This document shows, in pieces, positions 23,327 to 34,299 of a stretch of 64,000 bases of DNA; the stretch's first letter is position 1; each line of letters begins with the position of its first letter. A program made the translations under genes and the position numbers. Source of the stretch: Sycobia sp. Sy_11 (lineage: Eukaryota; Arthropoda; Insecta; Hymenoptera; Epichrysomallidae); contig JACCIC010000298.1 of NCBI GenBank assembly GCA_018907035.1, positions 310,001 through 374,000 of the forward strand, in the 5' to 3' direction. The notes beneath the pieces were generated by a model. That model saw only the letters and a list, made by a program, of their open reading frames with translations. It made no database searches and had not been told where the DNA came from.

Positions 23327-24834
23327 TCAGCGGAACAGGCGGCCGGAAGGTTTCTTCAAGTTCCGGAACCAGCGAAGTGCACTGTGGTCCATAATTGCCG
23401 TGAACTTACAGCCTTCCAGGTATGGTCTCAGCTTCATGATTGACCATAATAACGCTAAGCACTGTTTCTCTGAGGTCGTGTAATTGCGCTCATCCGCGGT
23501 CAATATGCTGTTTACGTATACTATCGGATGCTCGCCATCCTCTCCCTCTTGCGTCAATACCGCCCCTATCGCGTAATGGCTCGTATCGCACTGTACCGAG
23601 AAGGGCTTCGACAAGTCCGGCCGTGCGAGCATTGTTGCGGTCATCAACGATCCCTTTAGTTTGTTGAACGCCTCTTTTTGATCTGTGTCCCAGGTCCATG
23701 GTTGGCCCTTCCGTAATAGCTTAACTAACGGGATTTTCAATTTCAAATCTTAACAATGAACATCGAGTTACAGCCAACCATGACTAGAAACCGACGCAGT
23801 TGCTTCACGGTCCTCGGGGCTGGGTACTCTAGCAATGGTCGTACTTTCTCCGGGTCCGGTCTGAGACTTACGCGGTCCAACAGAAAACCGAGGTACGCCA
23901 CTTGAGAACAGCAAAACTCGCACTTCTTCCTATTTACGGATAGTTCTGCACCTCTCAGTCGTTCCAACACGCGCTCTAGCCAGGCCATATGGTTCTCAAA
24001 TGATTCCGTCGCCACGATAATGTCGTCCAGGTATCCAAATACGTTAGGTTTGTACTCTGATCCGAACAGTGCATCGATGAGTCGCTGGAAGGTCATGGGG
24101 GCGTTCGTTAGGCCGAACGGCATTCTGGTGAACTGCCAGAGACCTGATCCGGGTACTGCGAAGGCCGTGAACTTCCTGCTCTTTGCGTCCATTGGTATCT
24201 GGAAGTACGCTTTCTTTAGATCTACCTTCGATAAGTATCTGGCCTTACGCAGCTTATCCAAGATAGAGTTCATACTAGGTAGCGGATAGGCGTTTTTGAT
24301 GGTGACAGCATTCAGGTCTCTGTAGTCCATACAGAATCGGAACGAACCGTCGCACTTTTTTACGATAACAGGCGCGCTGAACCACTCATTGGTCGAGCGC
24401 TCGATCACTCTTTTATCGAACATCTTCTTTACCTCGTCCTGTACTACTTGCATCATCATCGGCGACATGCGTCTCGGCCGGTGTATGACTGGAGCCGTGT
24501 CCTGTACCTCTATTCTATGCTCGGTGAGAGTGGTCGCTCCCAGTTGTTCAGCGGCCTCGGGCAACAGCCTGCTCACGAGGTCCTCGTTTAAGGTTCTTTG
24601 GTCCTCGCTGGCTTCGACGATACCTGCGCATTGGCCCGATATGACTAACTCTTCCTTCTCCGCGTCTTGTCCCGTGCCGTTGAACTCTCTACATCTACCG
24701 CCTCGTATACGCCACTGTCCAGGTCCTAGACGGGCTTCAACCTGCCAAATCTTGCAAAAGTTCATATCCAAAATGAGGCCATGGTCCAGAAAACTGGCTG
24801 CTTTGACTGACAACTCTCTGACAAACTCATCCAT
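23327..24834 (-). pseudogene. Gypsy-2 protease end, reverse transcriptase and RNase H
   Basis: The 363-residue frame (24,834-23,743) contains the RT approach PVIHRPRRMSP, then SFRFCMDYRDLNAVTIKNAYPLP, KVDLKKAYFQIPM, FTRMPFGLTNAPMTFQRLID and the catalytic box GYLDDIIVAT (YLDD at 24,033-24,022). The connection domain KKCEFCCSQVAYLGF and PRTVKQLRRFL follows. After a frame change, 23,746-23,327 is RNase H: FSVQCDTSHYAIGAVL, EKQCLALLWSI and TAIMDHSALRWF, which retain the acidic catalytic positions. RT and RNase H are nearly complete, but the break between them and the missing start make it a pseudogene. Confidence 0.92.
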
Positions 24835-24857
24835 TTCTGTATATTTCGGCCATAGTT

Positions 24858-25608
24858 CTATAGCCGAAGCCGCTCTTTTTCGTTCCGGTCAATAGCCATC
24901 TGGAGTATATGGTCCATTTGTAGATTCGCCACCCGTTTCTGGCCTTCTAGACGGCGCAACGATCCCGAATGGTCGGCCGGCTGACCGTTGAAACGACTGC
25001 CGGGTTGATCGTAATCGGTGGGGTAGCTGACGTCGGTATGGTGTTCCCCGCCATGGTGTACTTCAACGTGGTGGTGGTGCATGTCGTTGCAGTGACCGTC
25101 ACGGCCCTGCCGGGAATCTGTCCGGCCATGGGCGGCGAGGTTCGTAGGCTCTCGAACGGGTTCACTCCCACCGTCGTCGGCGGGTCGTTCGTCCCGGAAT
25201 CTCCAGCTCATCCAGGGTAGTCATTGAGCGTCCACGCCCACGTCCAGGTCCTCGGCGGCGCTTATCGACGAGAGAGTCATCCACGGCTCGGGTCTGGTCA
25301 ACACCGCGCGTAGGCGACGAGTTCCTATCTTCTCCGTCCTCCGTTGTCCAGGATATCTCTAGGGATGGGTCTTGATTACGGAGCTCGATCCTCAGAAGGC
25401 ATCTCCATAGTATACGACGGTCGCTGTGCGTACTCGCACCCAACGAATCTAAGATGTTCTTCAGCTGGTCCTGGTCCAGACAACGAATCCGACCGTACAT
25501 CGCGCAGGCCCCATCGTACTGATCCATAATCAGCTCCAAAGACGCGTTGCTCGAGTAGCTCTTCACGGACACCATCATCACTTCTAGAAATTCATGTCGT
25601 CTATTCAC
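24858..25608 (-). pseudogene. Gypsy-2 gag-like region (broken)
   Basis: Two overlapping frames read in sequence. The first has a helical segment (LDQDQLKNILDSLG, RRILWRCLLRIELR) followed by an Arg-rich tail (RRRGPGRGRGRSM). The second is rich in His and Gly (MHHHHVEVHHGGEHH) and ends QMAIDRNEKERLRL. The position upstream of protease/RT and the basic low-complexity character suggest gag, but I do not recognise a named domain or a CCHC knuckle. The frame at 25,608 opens at GTG and not ATG, so the true start is lost. Confidence 0.45.
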
Positions 25609-26180
25609 TCCTCGATACGATTACCCCGTTCGAATCGCGATCAAATGAGAGAAGAAACAAACCCAACGAGCAATAAGTTCCAATACCGGCTTTGTAATAC
25701 CATCGAGGCTATCTCATCTAGGTGTCCCCATATCCTCGGTATCCTGATTCAATATTCTGGCAAGATTCCACCCGATCGTAGATTTTCAGATTTATTACTG
25801 GTTTATCTTCCTGAAAAGGGAAAAACGCGGAGTGGCTGACAAGCGATCGGGATTGTCCGATGGACAGAAGCAAAATATATAATATATATAGATTTGTAAT
25901 AATGTGTGACAGTTATCAATACGTCAGATCAATCAATCATAGCAAATTTATAGCATACAATCAAAAATCAATAATTGTACCTCAAACCGACAATTAGGTT
26001 TAGGGCTCCCATGTCCCAGGCTCGTCTCTCGATTCGGGCGCCCCTGAGGGCGGTTGAACTCTACAGGTCCAACTGTAGGATGTAAGGCTCTTGGGCGACG
26101 AATGCTGTAACCCCGTTAGATAGATTTCAAATGTCTCTATCGGAAATCTCAGCCCCCCGGCGCACGTAATGGGCGACACG

Positions 26181-28124
26181 CGTAATAAGATTTACCATTT
26201 ATTGAAATACGATATACATTTTTCTCATCAATTTGTCGCGTAATATCTGTAAATTCCCCTTTAATTGAGTTAAATTTATTTTTTTTCGGTTGGTCAGTTA
26301 CCAGAAATGATAAATAAGTCATTCGTAATTATAGATTTAATAACTATTTAAGAAAAATTATTGGTGCTCCGAATTTAATATTTATATATTTTGCTCAAAT
26401 TAGATTACCAGCCTTCACATTGATTTACTGAATGCACATAATTCCCTTTTTTTTTATTTTAAATTTCTAATATTTAAGAGAATGTGGTTTTAAATAAACA
26501 TAATTGTTTTTATAAGCTTTGAATTTGCACACGAGTCAGTTAACATTTAAGAACCTTAAAAACCTGATTAGATTAAATTTAAGTGTATTTAATAATTAAA
26601 TTCTTAATATTTTATTATAAATGAAAATTTTTAATTTTTACTATTTAAATTCTAATCATCAAAAAAAATTCTTTAGAAAATTTCCTAACTTTAGGAGTAC
26701 ACCATTAGTTATGTTGAAATTCTAAGTCAAATTTTGATATTTATTTCGAATTATGCCAAAAAAAATTTATTTCTCGTGCCATAAGAACCGGAAGTACAAG
26801 TATCTCAGTATCTAAATTTAGTCAGGAAAAATTTATCTAATCAAATCCGCAACATAAGTATCACATTAATGATCTCACTGCTTTAAAGATAATTTCCAAT
26901 AATGAAGATAAACTGAGATATTCGCACTTAGATACGTTTGCACTTCTGTCAAACAAGAGAAAATCCATAAGTGAGGTGCAATTGTTCTACTATATAATGC
27001 TATAATTGGATGTATTAGTACTTGCTTGAGTTAGCATACTAAGTAAAATTTTAATGCTGCTTTGCAGTATGAGAAAATTAAATAGAAGTACCATGTATCT
27101 TGATTAATGCAAGGGTTTACATATATAATGACAAATCAATATAATAAGAGTATTGGTAAAATTTTTAATAACTTCCAGCTATTTCTGAAATTAAATTTCC
27201 ACTTCAGTGGTAAACTATTTGCGTTGCAACCAGAGAATATTTTGAAGAATCAATTGTCAATTTATAATTTAATATTGGACATGGAACCGTCTTCGATACC
27301 TTCCATGATGATAATAAATGGCAAATTTATTTATCTATTTAATTATTTAATTTATTTAAAATTTAGTTCTTTAATTTAAGAAAAAAACTGGCTAATAAAA
27401 AAAATAAAATTTAAGTAACTCATTTACAACTCTTGAAGTAGGCCTATCCAAGTAAAAAAAATTTTGTTTGTCATCAACCAAGTCCTTATGGGAAAAAAAT
27501 TATATGCTTAATTTAATGTCAGTAAGAATTGTTTTTTCTTTTTTTTTATATACCAAGTTTCATCCGAATTAAATACAAGAAAAAATCAATTCACGAAAAC
27601 TTAATAATGTTAAATTTACCTTCTTATATCTCCTCTGCATCACCCAAGTATAGCACAAACTGACTCAATTTTATCTCTAAAACATTTCGACTTTAAATTT
27701 TTCTCTCACTCACGTTCTCACACCTGTAGACAAGAGTGCTGCCTTCCGTAATTATCTTCATTAATACTCATACGAAAAAAAAAAATTCAAGTTTAAAAGT
27801 CCGCAAAGCCCAGATTTCCAAGAACTGAACAGAAAGTGCATCAATGTGAATTCCAAATCAATTTGTACGTAATCATGATTTCAGAAATAAATTTTGTTTT
27901 TCCATTTAACCATAAATTTTAATGAATCTGAAAATAATAACTATTAGTTATAATGTTAGGAGGAAACTTATTCATCAAGTCCCTCTATTTAGTCAAATAC
28001 TGTGAAAAAAATTTAATTAATTTGTATATTGATTAATGATAACCGAATACCCCCTTTTTATAAACGTGACAAATCATAAATTAGCAATCGTAAGTCACAA
28101 GAAGAAAAAAAATTTTTTACTAAC
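26181..28124. other. No gene seen; AT-rich
   Basis: AT-rich sequence between Gypsy-2 and repeat E. The 90-codon open frame at 27,107-27,379 has no recognisable domain and a composition like its surroundings. Confidence 0.4.
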
Positions 28125-28235
28125 ACGTGGTCATCATCGCGCACATCCGCCTGCACGAACTCTCGTGGCCAAGATGGCCGCGCCACGTGGCGACAAATTC
28201 AGTTTCCCGATTCAGACCGGCCGTACCCTACATTA

Positions 28236-28242
28236 GGCGCCA
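28236..28242 (-). promoter_or_regulatory. Possible primer-binding site next to repeat E, right copy
   Basis: TGGCGCC on the minus strand lies a few bases inside the repeat E end and is followed by TAATGTAGGG. TGGCGCC is a common start of LTR-retrotransposon primer-binding sites. Only seven bases are convincing. Confidence 0.35.
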
Positions 28243-28249
28243 TTTGTAA

Positions 28250-29312
28250 TGCCGTCGAAAATTTATTTAGGTGTATCTTACCTAATTTTTCGCGCACACA
28301 ACTTTTGTAAATAACATCTACACGTACTCACCTAAATGTCTCTGAGGAGGTCCCGCCGGCCTGAAAAAGGAAATAGTTGGGAGGAGGGGGGCAATAATTA
28401 TGCGCGGAGATATATATTTTTCCAACACTTTATTTCCTAATATAATTCATCTCCTGACCTTTCGCACGCACTCCCGCTCTATACACTCTTACTCTACCTC
28501 GGCCCACGTATCCGACGCGTCCCGACCGCATCCAGCGACCCGACGCGCTCGCCCGTGGGGAGAAACAGAGGAAAAGAAGGAAGGAACGAAGCGAAATATG
28601 ATCACCGCATAAACGCGATATATCGCCGAACTACGCGGCAGAGCTCGTTGCCGGGCGATGAATACTCACGACGTCGATCGCGGTGAAGGAAGTGCCGATG
28701 ATGGGCCGTGGATGGTAGTAGGTGCGTCCCTAGAGCCGCCACCGTCCACTTACTGGCCTGCGGCTTTTCGGCGAGTTCACGTCGTCCTTCCGTTGCCGAC
28801 GTCTCCCTCGCTTCACGGCTCTCGATGGCTCCTCTGTCCCTTTCTTCTTCCTTGATTACTCTCTCGTTTACTACTTTCTCTTGGTTCTTCTTGCTGCCTT
28901 TCCCTCTTCAAGCTCACTTCCTTGTCTCGTTGTTTCTTTCGCTTTCAGCTCACCTCTTTCTCGGTTGGTTTTTCTTCTCTCTGCTAAAGGTCTTCTCACT
29001 CTCGTCTCTCGGGCTGCCAACAACGGAGTGACCCGCGCATCTCGCCGGGGAACGAGGACGGGATAAGGGGGGGAAGAGATGTATGGCGGCGGCAGACGGC
29101 GGCCGATCGCGATCGGGACGTACCGAACACGGCTCCTTGCACGCAACAATATAATAGTATTGGTTTTATTTGTTCATTAATAATAATGTACTAGTATGCA
29201 TATCAAAAAAATTAAATATCATAGAAGACTAAGATGTTATAGAAATGTAGTTTCAATTTGATTTATTCTTAAAGAATCATTTTAATAATGTAGCAAAATT
29301 AATAATTGACTG
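28250..29312 (-). repeat. LTR-like direct repeat E, right copy
   Basis: Matches 18,374-19,402 with the same orientation, poly(A) signal (near 28,433) and splice-like sites on the minus strand. This copy carries a few short insertions, so it is about 35 bp longer. A PBS-like TGGCGCC adjoins its inner edge, which is expected of a 5' LTR in a minus-strand element. A GC-rich stretch continues to about 28,125. Confidence 0.6.
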
Positions 29313-29472
29313 AATGTTCAAACTAAAAAAAATATAGTCGTTGTCAGAATTATGAAGTTAATATAATGTAAAAAACAAAAATATAATTCGTCGTCAACTA
29401 TATTCAGTATGATTTGGCATACCTAACCATTGGATAAAAGAAGAAGAAAGAAAGACAGAGAAACTGAGAGAC

Positions 29473-29474
<2 letters not shown>

Positions 29475-29550
<76 letters not shown>
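29475..29550. repeat. (AG)n microsatellite within family C
   Basis: About 32 AG units followed by a slightly impure stretch. The other family C copies have shorter GA- or CT-rich tracts at this position. Confidence 0.96.
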
Positions 29551-29553
<3 letters not shown>

Positions 29554-29905
29554 CAGATTTTCCAACGTAAGAGAAAATAACATTTGCAAAAATCAAAAGA
29601 TATCCATAAGGTGTGAGAGTAGTGTCAGATTATCCTGATGAACAAAAAGGATAATACCAACTAACGTAACATCTTCTTTAGGTTCCGAAACCGATAGTTG
29701 GATATAAACATTCGTTTGAGCTGGCCTGGTATTAATACTTTAAGCGGACTATTTTGAGTGGATATTCGTGATTCAACACGCAATCTAGTGGCTGCTGGTG
29801 AAACTGATTGTTAAAACCATTAACCTAATTTATTGTCGAAAATCAAATGATTTTAAATAAAAAACGTAGCCTATGTCCTTGTCAAGATAATATAGAATCT
29901 ATATA

Positions 29906-30245
29906 CTTTAATTGTATTAAAGTATATATTATATATTTTATATTATTTACTGTATCTTCAATTAGATAAGGGTGTTGGGGACAGTCAGATTGCACTTTAC
30001 TAACAAAATTTTTTTTCAGCTAATATTTTATTTTCAGATTAGTCTACGGAGAAAAAAAGGTGACTGTATACAAGGACAGTCTGACTGTCATTATAATTTT
30101 TAATTTTAATTTTTATGTTTATTATTTTTGTGTATTGATATATAAATGTTAATTTAGATATGTATTGATATTGTTACGTATTGTTTTCGATTGATTTGAT
30201 TGGACTATAAGACAAATGAAGAAATATTTATTAATTTATTTATTC
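29906..30245 (+). mobile_element. Repeat family F, copy 1, with 14-bp target duplication
   Basis: The insert is flanked by ATAGAATCTATATA at 29,892-29,905 and 30,246-30,259, while family C copy 3 has a single uninterrupted ATAGAATCTATAT near 49,882. The insert reads GATAAGGGTGTTGGGGACAG, TTTCAGATTAGTCTACGG, GACAGTCTGACTGTCATT and ends TTGGACTATAAGAC plus AATATTTATTAATTTATT. A variable, long target duplication fits target-primed retrotransposition (SINE or LINE 3' end). Confidence 0.8.
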
Positions 30246-30371
30246 ATAGAATCTATATATCAAATTCCAGAACAATCAGTTCAGTAGTTTTTTCGGTTAT
30301 CGTGTACAAAGAAAAACACGCTTTCTCTTTATAAATTAGTATGATATGATATGATATAATACGATATGATA

Positions 30372-31310
30372 TATTAGCATTCGTCGTCTCGGCTTCATTC
30401 GAGACAGTAAAATAACCGATTTAAACAGTTAAATAATGTCTATATGAACAATTCTCTATCTATAAATCTATATTCCTATAGATAATTTTATCCTCTGAGA
30501 ATATTCTATCTTGGTGTCCCCCTAAAGCATCGACAGTGGTGTGGTTATTTTGAGTTAGTCCTATTACCCTATTTTTCTGAAAAATTTTATACTTGTACTT
30601 TTTGGAGGGCGGATTACGAATATCACAATAACTTTAGACTGAAATTAAGTATTTATTCCTAAATCCGTGAAAACTCCATGAAAAATCATGGTTTGTTTAA
30701 TTTATCTTAGAAAATAAATAAGTTGAAAAAACATTTGAAGTCAAAATCATAGAGCGCATAATAATACATATTTTTCATTCTATACTATTTTTCGGTACAA
30801 AATATAGATTTTTGGAGACAAGTTCAACAGTTCCGTCTTGGCAACCCCTGAAAAATTGTACTTTTATACGAAATACCGATATGGAATACCTTTTTCTTGA
30901 GAATCCTGGTTTTAAAAATTCAATGAATAGTATAAAAAAATGTATTTTCATAAGATCTACAAATATTGTTTGAAACATTTTTTGTACTCTTAAGTACACT
31001 GAAACAAAATTTGATCATTTTAAATCAAAAGGTTTCTTCAAATTCAAAGAAAAAATTATTTGTTTTATATAAAAAACTGTTTCTCATTATAAAAAAAATA
31101 TATTTAAATGTATTAACTGATTTAGTTGAACCGATTTTTTGTAATAAAAAAAAACATTATTAATCTAGAAAGAATCTATTTAAACTGTCTAAATCAAATT
31201 CATTCATATAATATATATAAAAATATATATAATCAAAGGCATTAAATTTATTTTAATATTTGGTTTGTTAAAAAGAAAAATGTTTAAAAAATTTCTCGCC
31301 AGGTGGATTG
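30372..31310 (+). mobile_element. Repeat family B, copy 2
   Basis: Inverted relative to copy 1 at 15,655-17,020. The end TTAGCATTCGTCGTCTCG directly follows the (ATATG)n tail of family C, and the far end is AATTTCTCGCCAGGTGGATTG. Unlike copy 1 it has no SINE, which makes it a natural empty-site reference. No protein is encoded. Confidence 0.7.
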
Positions 31311-31339
31311 TCATGTCGCCCTAAAAATAAAATAAAACA

Positions 31340-31343
<4 letters not shown>

Positions 31344-31408
<65 letters not shown>
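31344..31408. repeat. (TA)n microsatellite
   Basis: About 32 TA units between family B copy 2 and family F copy 2. Confidence 0.97.
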
Positions 31409-31412
<4 letters not shown>

Positions 31413-31487
31413 GAGAAGTATTTTAGTATGGATGCTTCACCAGTTTCTAAACTTGGGTAACAGCCAGAAGCTCTTATCTCGAGTTAT

Positions 31488-31745
31488 CCAAATCAATAAA
31501 TATTTTTTCATTGGTCTTACAGTCTAATCAAATCAATCGAAAACAATACGTAACAATATCAATACATATCTACATTAACATTTATATATCAATACACAAA
31601 AATAATAAAAATAGAAATAAAAATTAAAAATTATAATGAAAATTATAATAATAATACAGTCACCCTCGTAGACTAATCTAATTGAAAATCCAGTCCAACG
31701 TTTCAAGCTCGCTATGGTTCCTCATCAGTGACTTTATCAGTTATT
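31488..31745 (-). mobile_element. Repeat family F, copy 2
   Basis: Reverse complement of copy 1: AATAAATATTTTTTCATTGG and TCTTACAGTCTAATCAAATC, then ACAGTCACC, TCGTAGACTAATCT, and the part absent from copy 1 but present in copy 3, CCAACGTTTCAAGCTCGC followed by TATGGTTCCTCATCAG. Confidence 0.7.
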
Positions 31746-32221
31746 CAACCGGTGCCGCATTAGCTTACCTCCCCCACACATCTATTATCTAACAGTAGCA
31801 CATGCATGCACCTCACGCACCGAAGTTTAGAAAGTTTAGAACGGTAAGTGCACCTGCATCGAATAAATTAAAAAAAATTTCAAGGGCATTCAGTAAAATT
31901 TATAAAAACATAAAATAAAGTTTTTGCGTATTTTTATAATTAATAAATGTGCATAGATTATTATTGACATAATACAAACCAATAATAAAGCATAATATTA
32001 ATCATTTGACTGTCTATTCACGTGGAAATGCACACATGTATATATAAAACTAAAATCATAAATGTAAATCTAGAAAATCATTTATAAGAAATACAATTAG
32101 ATTGCAAACGAAAAAATGTAAAAACATTTGTTGAAAAAAAAAGTGTGAATACAATAATAATATTATTAATATTTATCCAAAAAAGAAGGGATAACATATT
32201 ATTTCGATAATATTATATTAT
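31746..32221. other. No gene seen
   Basis: AT-rich sequence up to the left LTR of Gypsy-3. Confidence 0.4.
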
Positions 32222-32661
32222 TGTAACGATAACATCATCAACCAAAAGGGGAGAAATATCGCATCATATAAAGAAATATAAGAATTGATATTAATGTCAA
32301 CAAATATAAAACCAAAAAAGCACAAATATATCTGTAATTTTGATACTCCTAACGCCATTTAGGAGAGAAAGAGAGAGAAGTTATTCTTAATAGGCTCAGG
32401 TTCCCGAATTTTCCGGGCCAATCATAGGGATAAATATCCCAAACAATAGGAGCCATCCACACATCCACTATAAAAGGAGTGGGTTTTCCCGCTCTCACTC
32501 TACTCTACTCTACTCTAGTCTACTACTCTATTCCACTTCACTCTACTATTACTCCAGTCTACTCCAGTCTATTCAAGTCTACTTTCTCGTTCATCACTAC
32601 CAAGCACGCCTATCAACATCAGCATCGGCATCAGTAGTAGCAGCCCAGTATTAGTATCCAA

Positions 32662-32692
<31 letters not shown>

Positions 32693-33133
32693 CTCAGTGG
32701 TTCAGGAATTCAAGGAAAATCTAATAACAGTAAGTAACACAATAAATACTAAGGTTCTAACATTTCTTCTTCTTTCTTTACTTTCATTTTCCTATGAATC
32801 TTTCTAGGTCCATGATGGGTCCTCTCTAAGATCAGAGGACTTAACGAGCCCAATTCCCATCCATATATTTTATTATATTGAAGTAGAAGAGAAAACATCG
32901 TTATCCAGGCTGAGGCGATATAAGCTATTTTTCGTAAGGAAGACAGCTTGAATTAAATAGAATCTTTCCTGTAGATTGGCGGAATAAATTCTCGTGAGTT
33001 TTCCCGAGCAATTGAAGTTCATTCCTTAGGCTTGAAGAGACTCAGAAATGTATGTGTGGCTGTACATAAAAAGGTGCATTCGCAGATGAATAAGGTTTAG
33101 GTAGATGTCAAAGTTGTAGATTCCGACGTTACA
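32222..33133 (+). repeat. Left LTR of Gypsy-3
   Basis: Starts TGTAACGATAAC and ends GACGTTACA, so the termini are the inverted pair TGTAAC/GTTACA. TATAAAAGG lies at 32,469-32,477, followed by a (TACTC)-rich start region, a CT tract, and AGGCTGAGGCGATA and GTCAAAGTTGTAGATTCCG that recur in the right LTR. About 912 bp. Confidence 0.8.
32469..32477 (+). promoter_or_regulatory. TATA box of the Gypsy-3 left LTR
   Basis: TATAAAAGG about 35 bases before the TACTC repeats with which similarity to the truncated right LTR begins. That spacing places the likely transcript start at or near the U3/R border. Confidence 0.65.
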
Positions 33134-33150
33134 ACTACCTTATAAAAATT

Positions 33151-33168
33151 TGGGGACTCGTCCGGAAT
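33151..33168 (+). promoter_or_regulatory. Primer-binding site of Gypsy-3
   Basis: TGGGGACTCGTCCGGAAT, 17 bases after the LTR end. It resembles the tRNA-Pro type primer-binding site known from gammaretroviruses (TGGGGGCTCGTCCGGGAT) at all but three positions. Confidence 0.75.
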
Positions 33169-34290
33169 TTTCGCTGAGTAACTTGCGATTATCCACAAGT
33201 TAAATGAAAAGAATCTTTTTACTACATTAACTCTTTATAAAAAATTCTTAAATTACAAAAATAAAACTATATAAATTATATAAACTATATAAACCTATAT
33301 TATAAATTATATGACTAAAAATATTAAAATTAATCTTTATTTTTAATTTAAATCAAAAAATTTCAATGGTAAATTTAATTTTAATTCTCGTTTTTTTACA
33401 TTATACTAGAGTTATATTTTGAAACATTGGAGTTAAATCTTTAAAAATCGTTGCATCACATAGATAGAAAGGAAAGAAAAAGAAACTTTTTATAGCTTCT
33501 CAGAAGCTAGAAATGAAATATTGAAACGGGAGGATTTATTAATGAAAACTCAGTACTTCTAAAATAAAATAAAAAAGGGGGCAGAACAAACTAAATCAAA
33601 ATTATTTTTTATAAATAATATGAATGATAAATATAAGTAAAACAAAATAAATAAACAAAATAAAATAAGCATAACCTATGTATACATCAAAATAAATAAA
33701 AAAATGCATGAGAAACTCACCATGTAATAAAAATTATTTAATACTAACAATTTTTGTTTTTCTAAATAAAGTAAAAATAAAGAAAGATATTATATTTTGA
33801 AAATATGCCCTGCTCGCAGATGAGTAGAGTAAACTGAAAGATTCGAAATAAAGAGATCAATGTCTCATTGCTTTATTGAAAAGTAAGGAAGACAACGAAA
33901 TGAGTTTGAGAGTAATTGTAGCTATTTAAATCATCCCAAGACCAAGGCACCGAATACAGAGCCCGCTATATAAAGCCCAAAAGAGGCATTTAAACGGCCT
34001 TTTTCGTGGGAATAAGGGCTCATACCATTCACAAGAAGTGAAACTAAAAGATTAGAGGAACATTTAAAATATGAAAAAAGGTAAGACGATATAGAACGAA
34101 GGCCTCTTGAGGAGAAACAGGCTTTTGAAACACGGTCAAAAATCCCATGGGTTTCAGACGATGCCCCACCTGGGACATCCGTACCTCAAGCACCGGCTCC
34201 AACAGGAATAGCTCCTGGTGGGAACACACAGCAAATTTCTTAGGAAGGAAGCAGTCTACAAAGTTTCTATCCTAACGAAGTTTCCACTAC
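33169..34290. other. Gypsy-3 leader, no intact gene
   Basis: AT-rich leader of about 1.1 kb between PBS and the first gag-like text. No recognisable domain. It is longer than a typical leader, so some sequence may be inserted here. Confidence 0.4.
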
Positions 34291-34299
34291 ATTCGAATC

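Larger units (their letters stand above)
21830..26180 (-). mobile_element. Gypsy-2: broken Ty3/Gypsy element
   Basis: This is a GC-rich block that stands out sharply from AT-rich flanks. On the minus strand it carries a gag-like region (25,608-24,858), the end of protease, RT with GYLDD, RNase H, and a gapped integrase down to 22,310. The zinc finger and first catalytic part of integrase are missing. A possible PBS-like sequence (GGGCGCCCGAATCGAGAG) lies near 26,045-26,028. Direct repeats E flank it at a distance of 2-3 kb and could be its LTRs. All frames are interrupted. Confidence 0.85.
29322..30360 (+). mobile_element. Repeat family C, copy 1 (interrupted by family F)
   Basis: Shares long stretches with 49,330-50,085: the GA-rich tract, GTAAGAGAAAATAA, ATCCATAAGGTGTGAGAG, TATTAATACTTTAAGCGG, GATTGTTAAAACCATTAAC and the end CTTTATAAATTAGTATGATA. 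It has no coding capacity. The (ATATG)n tail and lack of terminal inverted repeats leave the class open; a Helitron-like element is one possibility. Family F is inserted at 29,906-30,245. Confidence 0.75.

Noticed and set aside
27107..27379. 90-codon plus-strand frame
   Set aside because: AT-biased composition like its surroundings and no recognisable domain.
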